Shown: positions 36,303-46,315, counted from the stretch's first letter. The stretch: 64,000 bases of DNA from a bacterium (GCA_023382385.1 JAHDVH010000002.1:62001-126000); one strand, 5' to 3'. Numbers and translations are program-made. The notes: generated from the letters alone by a model not told the origin.

Positions 36303-36332
36303 GCAAAGGCCCGGCAAATCACCGGGCCTTTG
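36303..36332 (-). terminator. intrinsic terminator after the C39-like protein gene
   Basis: Minus strand AAGGCCCGG (36330-36322), loop, CCGGGCCTT (36314-36306) and TTTGCAG. It sits 35-60 bp beyond the stop at 36364 and upstream of the TPR lipoprotein start. The T-run is short. Confidence 0.6.
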
Positions 36333-36363
36333 CTCATTCAACCGCAAGTCATAAACAGACACG

Positions 36364-38544
36364 CTATCTGATCAAAACCATCTTGCGGGTCTCGGTGAAT
36401 TGATTCGTCTTTATCGAATAGAGATAAATACCAGACGCGAACTCGGACGCGTCAAAGCTCACGGTGTAGGTACCCGGCTGCTGATGCGCGTTCACCAGCG
36501 ACCTGATGACCTGTCCCATGACGTTGTAGACAGTCAAAACGACATCGCTCTCAAGCGGCAGCGCATAAGTGATCTGTGTCTGCGAGTTGAACGGATTCGG
36601 ATAATTCTGCAGCAAAGCGAACTCGGTCGGGAGGATCGTTTCGCTGGGAGTCGCGCTGGCAAGCGCGAGATACTCGATATTGCCGCTCAAGTCACACACG
36701 CACAGGTGATAAGTATACGTCTGCTCATTCGCGAGCGGCCGGTCACGATAAGTATAGTGATGCTCCGTGCTGCTGTTTCCCTGACTCGGGATTCGCACAA
36801 TTTCCGTCCACAGGCTCTCTCCGACCGTCCGCACGATGCTGAAGTAGTCAACATCGGTCTCACTGGCTGTCACCCACGAAAGGTCTACATAGCCGTTGCC
36901 TGCGAGGGCTGAGAATGATTGCAGGTTCACAGCCAGCTGCATGTCTTCGAGCACATAGTCCTCAACTTCGCCGAGCACCCAGTCAATATCATAGGTTCCC
37001 AGTCCGTTTGATGCTCCTCCTCCCCAATAGCCGCCATAACCGAACCGTCCGACCGGTTGACTCGTCAGCCGGAAGCGCATCACTAAGTCATAGCTCCCGA
37101 TGGAATCCACTCCCGGATCGCAGAATGTGTAGGAAGCGAGTCCAGCCGCAACCGGAACATCCTGTATCACCCACTCATCGCACGGCAGATAGTCGTCCTC
37201 CGGCGTGCCAAGCGGGCCGTCATCGAAGTCTCCGTCAATATTGCCGTCTTTCCAGGCATTGAGGTATAGCGGTTCACCTTGATAGCGCTGCCCGATTGTA
37301 ACGGTAACGTCCACCTGCACGTTCGAACCCGGTGCCCAGGGCAGATTGACAAAGTGAACACCGTCGTCGCACATGTCAAGATTCAGTATGCTCGGCTGAA
37401 TCTCGGCATCCACGCATTCGCCCAGCCATGCTTTTTCAGAGAGCGGGTGCGCCGGGCCGCATGACTCCACATCGATTGTCGGATAGTCCATTCCCAGATC
37501 CCCGTAATCGAAATTCGGACAGACCACCACAATTGCCTCGATCTCTGTGTGCACTCCGTGATTCGGGTTGTACACTCCGGAAAATTGCTGCAGATGGTCG
37601 GGCGTATTCTGGCCGGTGAAATTCTCCCAGAAGTCCGGATCGAAGTCATATCCGTAATCACTCGCCGAAATGATTCCTCCCGGCGAACCTGAACCCGCCA
37701 CAACATAGTAGTCATGGGACACGTTCCCTGCATCGTTGTGCACCATCGCCGCATGCGGAGGCGGATACATGTGCGGAATCAGCCAGCCATTCCACACGAC
37801 TCCCCCGCCGCCCAACTCGGCCACGTCACGCATGGGATCGCTCAGCGAAAGCGTCTGCACGGCGTTTTGCGAATCCACACCCGCAACCGTCAAGTAATGT
37901 CCGCCGATGCGGTACCACATGCCGGCGTCGTCCATCTGCCAGAACCCCAGCAGGATGATGACATCCTGACTAAGATTCACCTCTCGATAAATGTGGTCAA
38001 AAGTCGGCTGCCAGATAATGCGCACGACATAGTGCCCGTGCAGATTCACTTGCGGCAACTGCAGATAATTCTCAATCATCTGTTTCATCTGCTGCGGCGT
38101 TATTCCCAGTGCACCGATTCCGCCGGGTGATTGATTGCCCAGCAGAGTGATGAAAGGGATCACGTTGGCAGGGTCGTGGTCGTCAATTGCGGCCATCAGA
38201 GCACTCACCAAACTGTAGTGATCACTGAGGGCCGGAGGCCGCACCTGTGAGCCGGGCGGCAGCGAAATACACTTGATCATTTCGAACTTGGAGTCGAACC
38301 ACCAAAGACAATTCCCGACGGCCACTGGTCCGCACCAGTTCCATTGTCCGAACTGATTCGTCCAGCCGTCTTGCCTCTGATCGAAGTCCGGCATGCCATC
38401 GACCCGCATCGGCATTGGCGGCACACCGACCATGTGCTGTGCGTAGTCTTCGTAACCGTTCTTCGTGACCCAGTGTGCCGAAACATCGGCAGCCAGCATA
38501 AGCGTGAATACGGCACACACGAAACAACATAGCACTCTTCTCAT
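36364..38544 (-). CDS. C39-like cysteine protease/GEVED protein with T9SS type A sorting domain
   Basis: 726 residues from ATG 38544, four bases after a full AGGAGGT. Signal peptide about 1-23 (VLCCFVCAVFTLMLAADVSA). A papain-like C39_2-type domain follows: QFGQWNWCGPVAVGNCLWWFDS supplies the oxyanion Gln and catalytic Cys, GGHYLTVAGVDS the His and LSDP the Asp. Then a long beta region that ends in the GEVED motif DWVLGEVEDYVLED, an Fn3-like module, and the tail FALLQNYPNPFNSQTQITYALP...GIYLYSIKTNQFTETRKMVLIR, a textbook type A sorting domain. This is the clearest predicted cargo of the SprA/PorV machinery encoded in the window. Protease activity is inferred. Confidence 0.85.
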   Translation of the reverse strand: MRRVLCCFVCAVFTLMLAADVSAHWVTKNGYEDYAQHMVGVPPMPMRVDGMPDFDQRQDGWTNQFGQWNWCGPVAVGNCLWWFDSKFEMIKCISLPPGSQVRPPALSDHYSLVSALMAAIDDHDPANVIPFITLLGNQSPGGIGALGITPQQMKQMIENYLQLPQVNLHGHYVVRIIWQPTFDHIYREVNLSQDVIILLGFWQMDDAGMWYRIGGHYLTVAGVDSQNAVQTLSLSDPMRDVAELGGGGVVWNGWLIPHMYPPPHAAMVHNDAGNVSHDYYVVAGSGSPGGIISASDYGYDFDPDFWENFTGQNTPDHLQQFSGVYNPNHGVHTEIEAIVVVCPNFDYGDLGMDYPTIDVESCGPAHPLSEKAWLGECVDAEIQPSILNLDMCDDGVHFVNLPWAPGSNVQVDVTVTIGQRYQGEPLYLNAWKDGNIDGDFDDGPLGTPEDDYLPCDEWVIQDVPVAAGLASYTFCDPGVDSIGSYDLVMRFRLTSQPVGRFGYGGYWGGGASNGLGTYDIDWVLGEVEDYVLEDMQLAVNLQSFSALAGNGYVDLSWVTASETDVDYFSIVRTVGESLWTEIVRIPSQGNSSTEHHYTYRDRPLANEQTYTYHLCVCDLSGNIEYLALASATPSETILPTEFALLQNYPNPFNSQTQITYALPLESDVVLTVYNVMGQVIRSLVNAHQQPGTYTVSFDASEFASGIYLYSIKTNQFTETRKMVLIR

Positions 38545-38620
38545 ACGACCTCCTGTCGGCAGCATCTCTGGACTGCCGCACAGACTTTCATTCCCTCGGA
38601 GCGGCCGACACGGCCTAAAC
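38545..38620. other. proximal leader of the C39-like protein gene
   Basis: Start of a 744-bp stretch without a confident gene; contains the AGGAGGT ribosome site. The in-frame extension to 39069 is Cys-rich and shuffled-looking, not protein-like. Confidence 0.5.
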
Positions 38621-38656
38621 AAAAACCACCAGTCTCCCGAGGACGGCTGGTGGCAA
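38618..38656 (-). terminator. terminator-like hairpin in the leader of the C39-like gene
   Basis: Minus strand CCACCAG (38653-38647), 14-base loop, CTGGTGG (38632-38626) directly followed by TTTTTGTTT. It lies about 80 bases upstream of the start codon at 38544. It may be an attenuator or end a short upstream transcript. Confidence 0.65.
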
Positions 38657-39105
38657 GGTGCGCTCACTGACTCAGTTAAAGGCAAAAGCGCAGACGCTCG
38701 ATCTTGCTGAGCCAGCCCGCAGTTGCCACAAATTGATAGGAATAATAGTACGATGAAATATGCTCGGTCGATTTCGGACACGCAACAGTTGATTGCCGTG
38801 AATTGCTTCGCTCTGCACGAATCGCACAGTTTTGTTTGGCTCCTCGCACGCAAACTCATGGATACGCATGCAATCTCCTGCTTCGCACAGAGGCCGCATG
38901 ACCCTGTTTGAAACTGCCCCCTCCATAATGTAACACTATCACGCGCGGCCGCGCATCCTTCAAATTGTCCTCTGCTTGGCGGTCCAATGGTTCCTCGGCG
39001 ACTCCTCTTCTCTTCGCTCGGCAGATTCCTAACTCCAATGCCAAATCCTGGCAACTCACTACTGAACAAACGATTACCAAAAATTTACTTTTTTACAAAA
39101 ATAAC
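38657..39105. other. intergenic region between divergent genes
   Basis: Remainder of the gap between the C39-like gene (minus) and aconitase (plus). Probably holds the minus-strand promoter; an AT-rich run at 39065-39105 is the best place, but no clear hexamer pair was found. No gene seen. Confidence 0.4.
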
Positions 39106-39134
39106 TTGACATTACGTAAATTCAGTTGTATATT
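39106..39134 (+). promoter_or_regulatory. sigma70 promoter of the aconitase gene
   Basis: TTGACA (39106-39111), 17-bp spacer, TATATT (39129-39134): the same two hexamers and spacing as the promoter at 7457-7485. The leader to the ATG would be about 148 bases and is Pro/C-rich with no obvious structure. Confidence 0.85.
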
Positions 39135-39288
39135 AGAGCCACTCATCTGACCGCCTCCGTATTTACCCCGCTTCACCCCCAATCCCGCTCCCCTTCCTTT
39201 GACCTCCTGAACTTGCACAACCCCCGCGAATTCTGTATATTCCTGATTATCGAATTTATGAACTTAAGACAAGAAGGAATAACACGTT

Positions 39289-41550
39289 ATGGTTCGCGTT
39301 GAGTCTACGCCCGAGTTTGTCGCCGAAGCCTACCGCAAAATGGATGAACGAATTGCCGTCGTCCGCAAACGTCTGGGCCGCCCGCTGACCTTGGCCGAAA
39401 AACACATCTTCGGCCACCTCGATGATCCCCACACCGAAGACCTCGTCCCCGGCAAGTCTTACTTACAGCTCCGCCCTGACCGCGTCGCCATGCAGGACGC
39501 AACCGCTCAGATGGCCCTCCTGCAGTTTATGTCTGCCGGCCTCAAGAGCGTGGCAGTCCCCTCGACTGTGCACTGCGACCACCTGATTCAAGCGCGGGTT
39601 GGTGCCAGCGAAGATTTGCAGAACGCGGTGGTGACCAACAAGGAAGTCTACGATTTTCTGCGCAGCGTCTCGCAAAAGTATAATATCGGATTCTGGAAAC
39701 CCGGCGCCGGCATCATTCATCAAGTCGTCCTCGAGCAGTATGCGTTTCCCGGCGGCATGATGATCGGCACCGACTCCCACACGCCCAATGCGGGCGGTCT
39801 GGCCATGTTCGCCTCGGGCGTCGGTGGCGCAGATGCGGTGGATGTGATGGCGGGGCTGCCGTGGGAGGTGCTCTTCCCGAAACGCATCGGCGTGCATCTG
39901 AAAGGCAGGATGAACGGCTGGGCCTCGCCGAAGGACATCATTCTGGTTGTCCTCGGAATTCTCACGGTCAAGGGCGGCACCAACGCCGTCATTGAATACT
40001 TCGGTGACGGAGCCGAGTCCATTTCGGCCACCGGCAAAGGCACCATCTGCAACATGGGCGCGGAACTCGGTGCCACCACATCCGTTTTCGCCTACGATGC
40101 CCCGATGGAACGCTACCTGCGCGCCACTGACCGCGCGAAACTCGCCGAACTCGCCAATCAATATCGTCATCTCGTGACGATGGACGAAGAAATCTACAAA
40201 GCTCCCGAGAAGTATTTCGACCGCGTGCTTGAAATTGACCTGAGCAAACTCGAGCCTTACGTTGTCGGGCCGCATTCACCGGATGCCGCGCGCCCGATTT
40301 CCGAATTGAAAAAAGCCGCCAAAGAGAACGGCTGGCCCATCAAGCTGACGAACGCGCTGATTGGCTCCTGCACCAATTCGTCTTATGAAGACATCTCACG
40401 CGCCGCCGTCATCGCGGATCAGGCCGCCGCACACGGCAAGCAAGCCGCGATCCCGCTGTATGTCACTCCCGGCAGCGAGCAGGTCTTCCGCACAATCAAA
40501 CGCGACGGCCAGATGCAGCGACTCGAAAAAATCGGCGCAATGGTGCTGGCCAATGCTTGTGGTCCCTGCATCGGCCAGTGGAAGCGTGACGACGTCGGGA
40601 GCGAAGAAGCAAACTCGATTATTTCTTCTTACAATCGCAACTTCCCGGGCCGCAATGACGGCTCGCCGCACACGCTGTCCTTCCTCACCAGTCCTGAAAT
40701 TACTGTCGCCTATTCGCTGGCCGGCACACTCGATTTTGATCCGCTGCACGATGTGGTGCCGGGCCTCGGTGTCAAGCTGACACCTCCCGCTCCGCAGCCG
40801 GATCTGCCCGCAAAAGGCTACGTGCGCGACACCGAAGGGTACATTGCTCCCGCCAGCGGAGACGTGGAAGTCATCGTGGATCCCAAGTCGGATCGTCTGC
40901 AGATTCTTGAACCATTCGAGCCGTGGAACGGCAAGGACTATCTGGATCTGCCGCTGCTGTTGAAGGCCAAAGGCAAGTGCACGACGGACCACATCTCGCC
41001 GGCCGGCAAGTGGCTGAAATATCGCGGTCATCTCGACAACATCTCCAACAACATGTTCAGCGGCGCCATCAATGCCTTCGACGGCGAGCGCGGCACCATC
41101 ACGCATCCGTTGACTGGAGCAAGGAAAGTCGAAACTTCCAAGGCCGCGCGCGATATCAAGGCGCAAGGACAGAAGTGGGTCGTCGTCGGGGATGAGAACT
41201 ACGGAGAAGGCTCCTCGCGCGAACACGCCGCCATGTCACCGCGTTTGCTCGGCTGTGCGGCTGTGATTACCCGCAGCTTTGCGCGGATTCATCAGTCCAA
41301 TCTCAAGAAGCAGGGAATTCTTCCATTGACCTTCCAGAATCCTGATGACTACGAGAAGATTCAGGAAGGCGACAAGATTTCTCTCTTGGAACTCGCTTCT
41401 TTGGCTCCCGGCAAACCGGTTCAGATGATTGCCAAGCACGCGGATGGTTCTTCAGACTCGATGCTGCTGGACCATACGCTGAACAGCGAACAAATCGCCT
41501 GGTTCAAGGCAGGCAGTGCGCTGAATCTGCTGCGCGCGAAAGCCAAGTAA
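39289..41550 (+). CDS. aconitate hydratase
   Basis: Interconverts citrate and isocitrate in the TCA cycle using a [4Fe-4S] cluster. 753 residues, the mitochondrial-type length. Cluster Cys ligands lie in [12 protein letters not shown] and [11 protein letters not shown]; substrate-site motifs [19 protein letters not shown], and the swivel-domain [15 protein letters not shown] and [16 protein letters not shown] are all present. AAGGA lies ten bases before the ATG. The stop overlaps the VOC gene start by one base. Confidence 0.97.
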   Translation: MVRVESTPEFVAEAYRKMDERIAVVRKRLGRPLTLAEKHIFGHLDDPHTEDLVPGKSYLQLRPDRVAMQDATAQMALLQFMSAGLKSVAVPSTVHCDHLIQARVGASEDLQNAVVTNKEVYDFLRSVSQKYNIGFWKPGAGIIHQVVLEQYAFPGGMMIGTDSHTPNAGGLAMFASGVGGADAVDVMAGLPWEVLFPKRIGVHLKGRMNGWASPKDIILVVLGILTVKGGTNAVIEYFGDGAESISATGKGTICNMGAELGATTSVFAYDAPMERYLRATDRAKLAELANQYRHLVTMDEEIYKAPEKYFDRVLEIDLSKLEPYVVGPHSPDAARPISELKKAAKENGWPIKLTNALIGSCTNSSYEDISRAAVIADQAAAHGKQAAIPLYVTPGSEQVFRTIKRDGQMQRLEKIGAMVLANACGPCIGQWKRDDVGSEEANSIISSYNRNFPGRNDGSPHTLSFLTSPEITVAYSLAGTLDFDPLHDVVPGLGVKLTPPAPQPDLPAKGYVRDTEGYIAPASGDVEVIVDPKSDRLQILEPFEPWNGKDYLDLPLLLKAKGKCTTDHISPAGKWLKYRGHLDNISNNMFSGAINAFDGERGTITHPLTGARKVETSKAARDIKAQGQKWVVVGDENYGEGSSREHAAMSPRLLGCAAVITRSFARIHQSNLKKQGILPLTFQNPDDYEKIQEGDKISLLELASLAPGKPVQMIAKHADGSSDSMLLDHTLNSEQIAWFKAGSALNLLRAKAK

Positions 41551-42035
41551 TGGCCGAGTCGATTCATCCGCAGGTTCGGATCGGACACGTGCATTTGAAA
41601 GTTGCGGACCTCGACCGTGCTCTCGAGTTCTACTGCGGTGCGCTCGGCTTCGACCTTGTGCAGCGAATGGGCAGGGATGCGGCGTTCATTTCCGCCGGCG
41701 GCTATCATCATCACATCGGTCTCAATACGTGGCACAGCAAAGGCGGTACTCCCCCGCCCCGCTCGCACACCGGACTCTATCACGTGGCGATTCTTTATCC
41801 TACTCGCGCGAGTCTTGCCGATGCTTTGAAACGCTTGATGGCTGCCAACATCGCGCTGGACGGTGCCTCCGACCACGGCGTGAGCGAAGCGCTCTACCTG
41901 CACGACCCCGACCACAACGGCCTTGAACTCTATTGGGACAGACCGGAGGCCGAATGGCCGCGCGACTCCGGGGGCAACTTACGAATGGTAGTCGATCCGC
42001 TTGACTTAGATGACTTGCTGTCGACATCGCCGTAA
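41550..42035 (+). CDS. VOC-family (glyoxalase/extradiol dioxygenase-like) protein
   Basis: 161 residues, two beta-alpha-beta-beta-beta modules. Probable metal ligands are His in RIGHVHLKVADLDRAL, His in TGLYHVAILYP and Glu in DPDHNGLELYWDRP, the pattern of CatE-like proteins (N-terminal half of catechol 2,3-dioxygenase). The HHIGLNTW segment is also typical. Translationally coupled to aconitase (TAATG). Substrate unknown. Confidence 0.85.
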   Translation: MAESIHPQVRIGHVHLKVADLDRALEFYCGALGFDLVQRMGRDAAFISAGGYHHHIGLNTWHSKGGTPPPRSHTGLYHVAILYPTRASLADALKRLMAANIALDGASDHGVSEALYLHDPDHNGLELYWDRPEAEWPRDSGGNLRMVVDPLDLDDLLSTSP

Positions 42036-42037
42036 CG

Positions 42038-42070
42038 AAAGCGCCCTGTCTGATTCGACAGGGCGCCTCA
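42038..42070 (-). terminator. strong hairpin terminator between convergent genes
   Basis: Ten-bp perfect stem GCGCCCTGTC (42041-42050) / GACAGGGCGC (42057-42066), 6-base loop. On the minus strand it is followed by TTTCGTT, so it best serves the DMT-like gene; it may also stop readthrough from the VOC gene. Confidence 0.75.
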
Positions 42071-42089
42071 CTCCAAAGCCCGACTGCGT

Positions 42090-42431
42090 CTACTTATGAA
42101 AAATCAGCGCGGCTCCAGCGATAATCAGCGTGAATCCACCGAGAATCTTCGGCGTAATTGGCTCTTTCAAATAGAAAACTGAAAACGCGCAGAACACCGC
42201 CAGTGTAATCACTTCCTGCATCGTCTTCAGCTCCGCGCCGGAAAAGTGCTTGTAGCCGTAACGGTTCGCGGGAACCTGCAGACAGTATTCGAAGAACGCG
42301 ATACCCCAGCTTGCGAGCACGACGCTCCACAGCGGTGCCGCGCGAAACTTCAGGTGCCCGTACCATGCGAAGGTCATGAAGATGTTCGAGGCCAGCAGCA
42401 GGCTGACCGTCAGCAAAGTGGTTTGCAGCAT
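42090..42431 (-). CDS. DMT-type small multidrug-like membrane protein (DUF486)
   Basis: 113 residues from ATG 42431, one base after the glycosyltransferase stop (TGAGATG), so coupled to it. Four helices; NIFMTFAWYGHLKF, SWGIAFFEYCLQVPANRYGY, TMQEVITLAVFCAFSVFYLKEP are near-invariant in the DUF486/DMT family. Function unknown; EmrE-like transport is possible. Confidence 0.9.
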   Translation of the reverse strand: MLQTTLLTVSLLLASNIFMTFAWYGHLKFRAAPLWSVVLASWGIAFFEYCLQVPANRYGYKHFSGAELKTMQEVITLAVFCAFSVFYLKEPITPKILGGFTLIIAGAALIFHK

Positions 42432-42432
42432 C

Positions 42433-43926
42433 TCAGTGTCCGTTGAGTTTGCGTCGGCGTTCCAGCGCACGCAGCCGCGCCAGCGTCTTATTGCGGATTT
42501 TCATCTCTGAAGAGCGCAGCACGTCCGAATTGTCCCCGTGACGGCGGTAGCGGTAGCACACCTGATGCACGCGCCCGATTTCGTACTTCTCTCCGCATTT
42601 CAGCACGAGGTCGTAGTCTTCGCCGTAGTGGCCCAGTTCGCCTTCGTCGAAGCCCCCGAATTCGAGAATCACGCTGCGATGCCAGCAGCGAAGCGCTCCC
42701 GCACCGTCGCGGCGCAGGATGTTGTTGCGGTTGTATTGTTCGTGTTTGATGACTCCGAATTCCGGCAGCACGTTGCCCTCCACGTCCATCAGTTCGTAAT
42801 AACTGATGGCCAGCCCCCACGTCGGGTTGCAATCGAGATGCTCGGCCATTGTGCGCAAAGTGTGAGGCAGGTGTTCGTCGTCGCTGTCCAGCTGTGCAAT
42901 GTACTTCCCGCGCGCGGCCCGCACACCGAGGTTTAAGGAAACCGAAATAATGTTGCGGTCGTTCTCAATGAGCTTGATGCGCGAATCCTTCGCCATATAG
43001 TCTCTCACGACGTCCCGCGTAGTGTCCGACGATCCATTGTCTACAATGATATACTCCCAGTCGGAGATGTCGGCGGACTGCACGGACTCGATGGCTTTCC
43101 CGATGAACGCCGCACGATTATAGACGGGCGTCACAACGGAAACGCGCACGTTATCCCCGCACAAACCTGTGGACGTTCCGTTGCCTTTCGAGCTCGCGCT
43201 GTTTGCCGACGGCTGATTCGTTCGCGCGCCTTCCAGCCACGCGTGTTCGCGTTTAAGAAAGGCATAAAACACCTCTTCGGTGTGCCGTTCGGTTTCCTTG
43301 TCCATGAAGAGATACGAGAAGCCGCCCAATGCACCGCGCCCGGGATAAAAGAGCTTCGACTTCATCGCCTGTTCGGCGGCGTCCGCTTGCGGAGCTGGAA
43401 CGATAGCTAACGCGCCGCCGATGTGCACGCGAGTTTGGTCACCCCAACTCTTCAGCAGCAGGTCATAGAATGCGGCCTTGTGATGCGCTTCATCGAGTCC
43501 GCCGATTGCATTCAGCCAGTCGACGCGCACGGCCCACGCCGGACCCCAGTCTTCGCGTTCGGTGATATCGCCGATGTCCGACCGCACAAGCTGGACCGCG
43601 TCACCGTTGTGGTCGCGCCACGCATAGTCGCCATAAAAGAAGCGCGCCTGAGGAAACTCTTTTGCCGCGTGCAGCAAACGCTTTTGCCAGCCTTCCGCCA
43701 GTCCGAGCAAATCGGCAGGCAGAAACAGCAGCAGCCCCGACTCCGCTCGCCGCGCGGCTTCGTTCATACAGGCGGCAAAGTTTTCGGCATCCGCCTTCAG
43801 GCGGATGGCCTTCGTCGAAATCGGCGCGGCACTCGCCGCGAAGAGTTCAAGTGAGTCCAGTTCGTGCATCGGGAAATCCGGAGTGATTCCGGTTTCCCCA
43901 ATTTGAGTCCATACGGAAAGTTTCAT
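42433..43926 (-). CDS. family 2 glycosyltransferase with a degenerate second GT domain
   Basis: 497 residues from ATG 43926. The C-terminal half (from VRVSVVTPVYNRAAFIGKAIES) is a GT-A domain with VDNGSSD, the DxD region AQLDSDDEHLP and the acceptor-side FGGFDEGELGHYGEDYDLVLK. The N-terminal half resembles the second part of a GT2 domain (ARFFYGDYAWRDHNGD, NAIGGLDEAHHKAAFYDLLL) without a nucleotide-binding start, so one half may be non-catalytic. Probably acts on surface glycan. Its start codon overlaps the start codon of the divergent patatin gene in the string CATG; no Shine-Dalgarno is seen. Confidence 0.85.
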   Translation of the reverse strand: MKLSVWTQIGETGITPDFPMHELDSLELFAASAAPISTKAIRLKADAENFAACMNEAARRAESGLLLFLPADLLGLAEGWQKRLLHAAKEFPQARFFYGDYAWRDHNGDAVQLVRSDIGDITEREDWGPAWAVRVDWLNAIGGLDEAHHKAAFYDLLLKSWGDQTRVHIGGALAIVPAPQADAAEQAMKSKLFYPGRGALGGFSYLFMDKETERHTEEVFYAFLKREHAWLEGARTNQPSANSASSKGNGTSTGLCGDNVRVSVVTPVYNRAAFIGKAIESVQSADISDWEYIIVDNGSSDTTRDVVRDYMAKDSRIKLIENDRNIISVSLNLGVRAARGKYIAQLDSDDEHLPHTLRTMAEHLDCNPTWGLAISYYELMDVEGNVLPEFGVIKHEQYNRNNILRRDGAGALRCWHRSVILEFGGFDEGELGHYGEDYDLVLKCGEKYEIGRVHQVCYRYRRHGDNSDVLRSSEMKIRNKTLARLRALERRRKLNGH

Positions 43927-46309
43927 GCGACTGCTTCGCCCGCTCCTTGCGGGACTGATTATTGTGATGAGTGTATCGCTCTCTCGAGCAGAGGGAACGG
44001 GCTTCGCGCTCGCGCTGTCAGGCGGCGGGTCGCGCGGATTCGCACATATCGGAGTTTTGCAGGCACTCGAAGAAGAAGGGCTGATTCCCGACCTGATTGT
44101 CGGTTCGTCCATTGGCGCAATCGTTGGCGGACTCTACGCTGCCGGTTACACGCCGCAGGAACTGCGTGAAATTGCGGTCACGACCGACTGGAACAAACTC
44201 TTCCTCGACCAGCCCAAGCGGCGCAATCTCGTGCTTGCGCAAAAAGAGAATATGGGCCGCGCGCTGCTGACATTGCGTTTCCGAGGTTTCGTTCCGGAAG
44301 TTCCCCTCGCTGTGTCCAGCGGACAGGATTTATATGACTACCTCTTCGACCTCGAGCAGCGCGCGCGTTATCGCGCTTGGAATAATTTCGACGACTTGCC
44401 GGTCAAGTTTCGCACCGTCGCCACAGATATCGTGCACGGCGAACCGTACGTGTTTGACCGTGGAAGTCTCGCGGAAGCCATGCGCGCCTCGTCGTCACTC
44501 CCGCTCGTTTATATCCCCTATCCACTCGAAGACCGCTTGTTCGTGGACGGCGGCGTCACGGAGAACATTCCGGTCGAATTGGCCCGACGCACAGGTGCCA
44601 GGCTGGTGTTGGCCGTCGATCTGTCGTCCAACGTAAACCCTGACGAACGCATTGATCAGCCGTGGAAGATAGCCGACCGCGTCACAACCATTCTGCAATA
44701 TGACCAGAATGAAGCGTCGCGACTCGCCGCAGATATTGTGATATCTCCCGACATCGGCAACCGCTCATCTACGGACTTCTCTGGTGTTGAATACTTAATC
44801 ATAGAAGGATACGTCAGCACCAAGCGTGTGATCCCAAGGCTTCGCGAGTTATTGGCGGACAAGCAGATAACTCCTCTGCCGCGCTTTGCGGCAAGTCGCA
44901 ACGGATTGCCGGTCAGCCAGCGTACTCTTGAAGAGTTCGAGGCAAGTGATACTTCGAAGTCGATCCATGCCACCGAGCGTGTGATACACGACGGAGTGAC
45001 TGTGTTCCCCGACTCTCTCATCCAGAACCTTCCGCCTGCGGACGTGGCAAAGATCTATCGTGACCGAGGCTACACGTTGGCTCGTCCGGTCGAGCTGCGT
45101 CGTGCTCCCGACGGCGCGCTCTACTGTCTATGGAATGAGGGCAGACTGACTTCCATCACGGTAGACGGGCTGAGCAACAGGCGCTCGTTTCCTGTCCGGA
45201 GAGATTTTCCGATTCGAGAAGGAGAACTATTCGACGCGAAGCGTGCTCGGCGTGGCATCTCTCAGCTGCAGGGCACCGAGCGATTTGATTTGGTCACCCT
45301 CGCGCCGGAAGCGACCGACACCGCCACAACGTTGAAGATCCGTGTTGTGGAGCGCGCCACACCACAATTGCGCGTCGGCGCGGGATTTTCAACCGATCGC
45401 AAGGGTCGGGGATTTCTCGAGTTTGTGCACGACAACCTCGGCCCCGTCGGCGGCCGCGCAACGCTTTTCGGGAAGTATGGAGAATTGGACGAAACCATCT
45501 ACTTCGAACGCAGATGGAATTCGATTTTCCGCAAGCATCTTACGGCGGAGTTTCGAGCGAGTTGGGATCGAGAAGAGCACCGCGTGTTTGACTCGAATCA
45601 CGAACCGATTTCGACATTTACGTTCGAGCGCTTGGGAACAGAAGCTTGGGCGGGTGGCGGGTTTCGCCGCTGGGGAGAGTTGAGTGCAGGCCTCGGCTAC
45701 ACGGATTACAGCGCGGCGGGAGCCGTGGATGACGAAAAGGCCAATCTCCTGTGGACAGGTCTGCGCACACACGTCGACACGCAAGACCGCTCCCCGTTTC
45801 CCCGACGCGGAATTCTCCTGCGCAGTCAATATCTGCTCTCGCTCCGTGCCAGCAATGAAGAATTGGTGAATCGATTAACCGCAAAATTCACCGGTCACTA
45901 TCCACTTGAGCACAGGCTGATATTGGGACTGCGCGGAAGTTATGCTTGGAACGATTTCCAACTGCCGCTCTGGGGGCAGCATCCCTTCGGAGGAGAGCAC
46001 GAAATGCCCGGACTGCACTATGGCGAACGCTTCGGCAATTCAAAACTTTCGGTGCAGACGGAATTGCGGTATGACCTGCTGTCGCGCCTGCTGGCGGATG
46101 CCTATCTGTCATTACTCTATTCGGTCGGTGGCGTGACTCAAACATCGGTCCCCGCACCTGCCGCCCAAGATTACCGCCAGAGCATCGGCCTGCGTTTTTC
46201 GCTGTCCACGTTATTCGGTCCGATGTGGCTGACGGCATCGCAGCTCTTAAAGAGCGAAGTCGAGCAGGAGTGTTTTCACATCTACCTGAATCTCGGTCAC
46301 GAATTTTAG
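43925..46309 (+). CDS. patatin-like phospholipase fused to outer-membrane barrel (type Vd autotransporter)
   Basis: 794 residues. Signal peptide about 1-22 (LLAGLIIVMSVSLSRA). Patatin domain about 26-310: oxyanion loop SGGGSRG, nucleophile elbow GSSIG (Ser62) and catalytic Asp208 in FVDGGVTEN. A POTRA-like region follows (about 380-450), then a D15/BamA-type barrel (RVGAGFSTDRKGRGFLEFVHDNLG ... GLRTHVDTQDRSPFPRRGILLRSQY) to the C-terminus ending NLGHEF. This is the PlpD/FplA arrangement, in which the barrel displays or secretes a lipase. GGAAAG precedes the ATG. Confidence 0.9.
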   Translation: MRLLRPLLAGLIIVMSVSLSRAEGTGFALALSGGGSRGFAHIGVLQALEEEGLIPDLIVGSSIGAIVGGLYAAGYTPQELREIAVTTDWNKLFLDQPKRRNLVLAQKENMGRALLTLRFRGFVPEVPLAVSSGQDLYDYLFDLEQRARYRAWNNFDDLPVKFRTVATDIVHGEPYVFDRGSLAEAMRASSSLPLVYIPYPLEDRLFVDGGVTENIPVELARRTGARLVLAVDLSSNVNPDERIDQPWKIADRVTTILQYDQNEASRLAADIVISPDIGNRSSTDFSGVEYLIIEGYVSTKRVIPRLRELLADKQITPLPRFAASRNGLPVSQRTLEEFEASDTSKSIHATERVIHDGVTVFPDSLIQNLPPADVAKIYRDRGYTLARPVELRRAPDGALYCLWNEGRLTSITVDGLSNRRSFPVRRDFPIREGELFDAKRARRGISQLQGTERFDLVTLAPEATDTATTLKIRVVERATPQLRVGAGFSTDRKGRGFLEFVHDNLGPVGGRATLFGKYGELDETIYFERRWNSIFRKHLTAEFRASWDREEHRVFDSNHEPISTFTFERLGTEAWAGGGFRRWGELSAGLGYTDYSAAGAVDDEKANLLWTGLRTHVDTQDRSPFPRRGILLRSQYLLSLRASNEELVNRLTAKFTGHYPLEHRLILGLRGSYAWNDFQLPLWGQHPFGGEHEMPGLHYGERFGNSKLSVQTELRYDLLSRLLADAYLSLLYSVGGVTQTSVPAPAAQDYRQSIGLRFSLSTLFGPMWLTASQLLKSEVEQECFHIYLNLGHEF

Positions 46310-46315
46310 AGTTCG

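Noticed and set aside
36192-36362. N-terminal extension of the TPR lipoprotein
   Set aside because: A lipobox signal peptide and AAAGGAG define the start at 36191, and a terminator hairpin of the previous gene lies within the extension.
38545-39069. In-frame N-terminal extension of the C39-like protein (to a 901-residue protein)
   Set aside because: A full AGGAGGT and a clean signal peptide start at 38544; the extension is low-quality, Cys-rich sequence containing a terminator hairpin.
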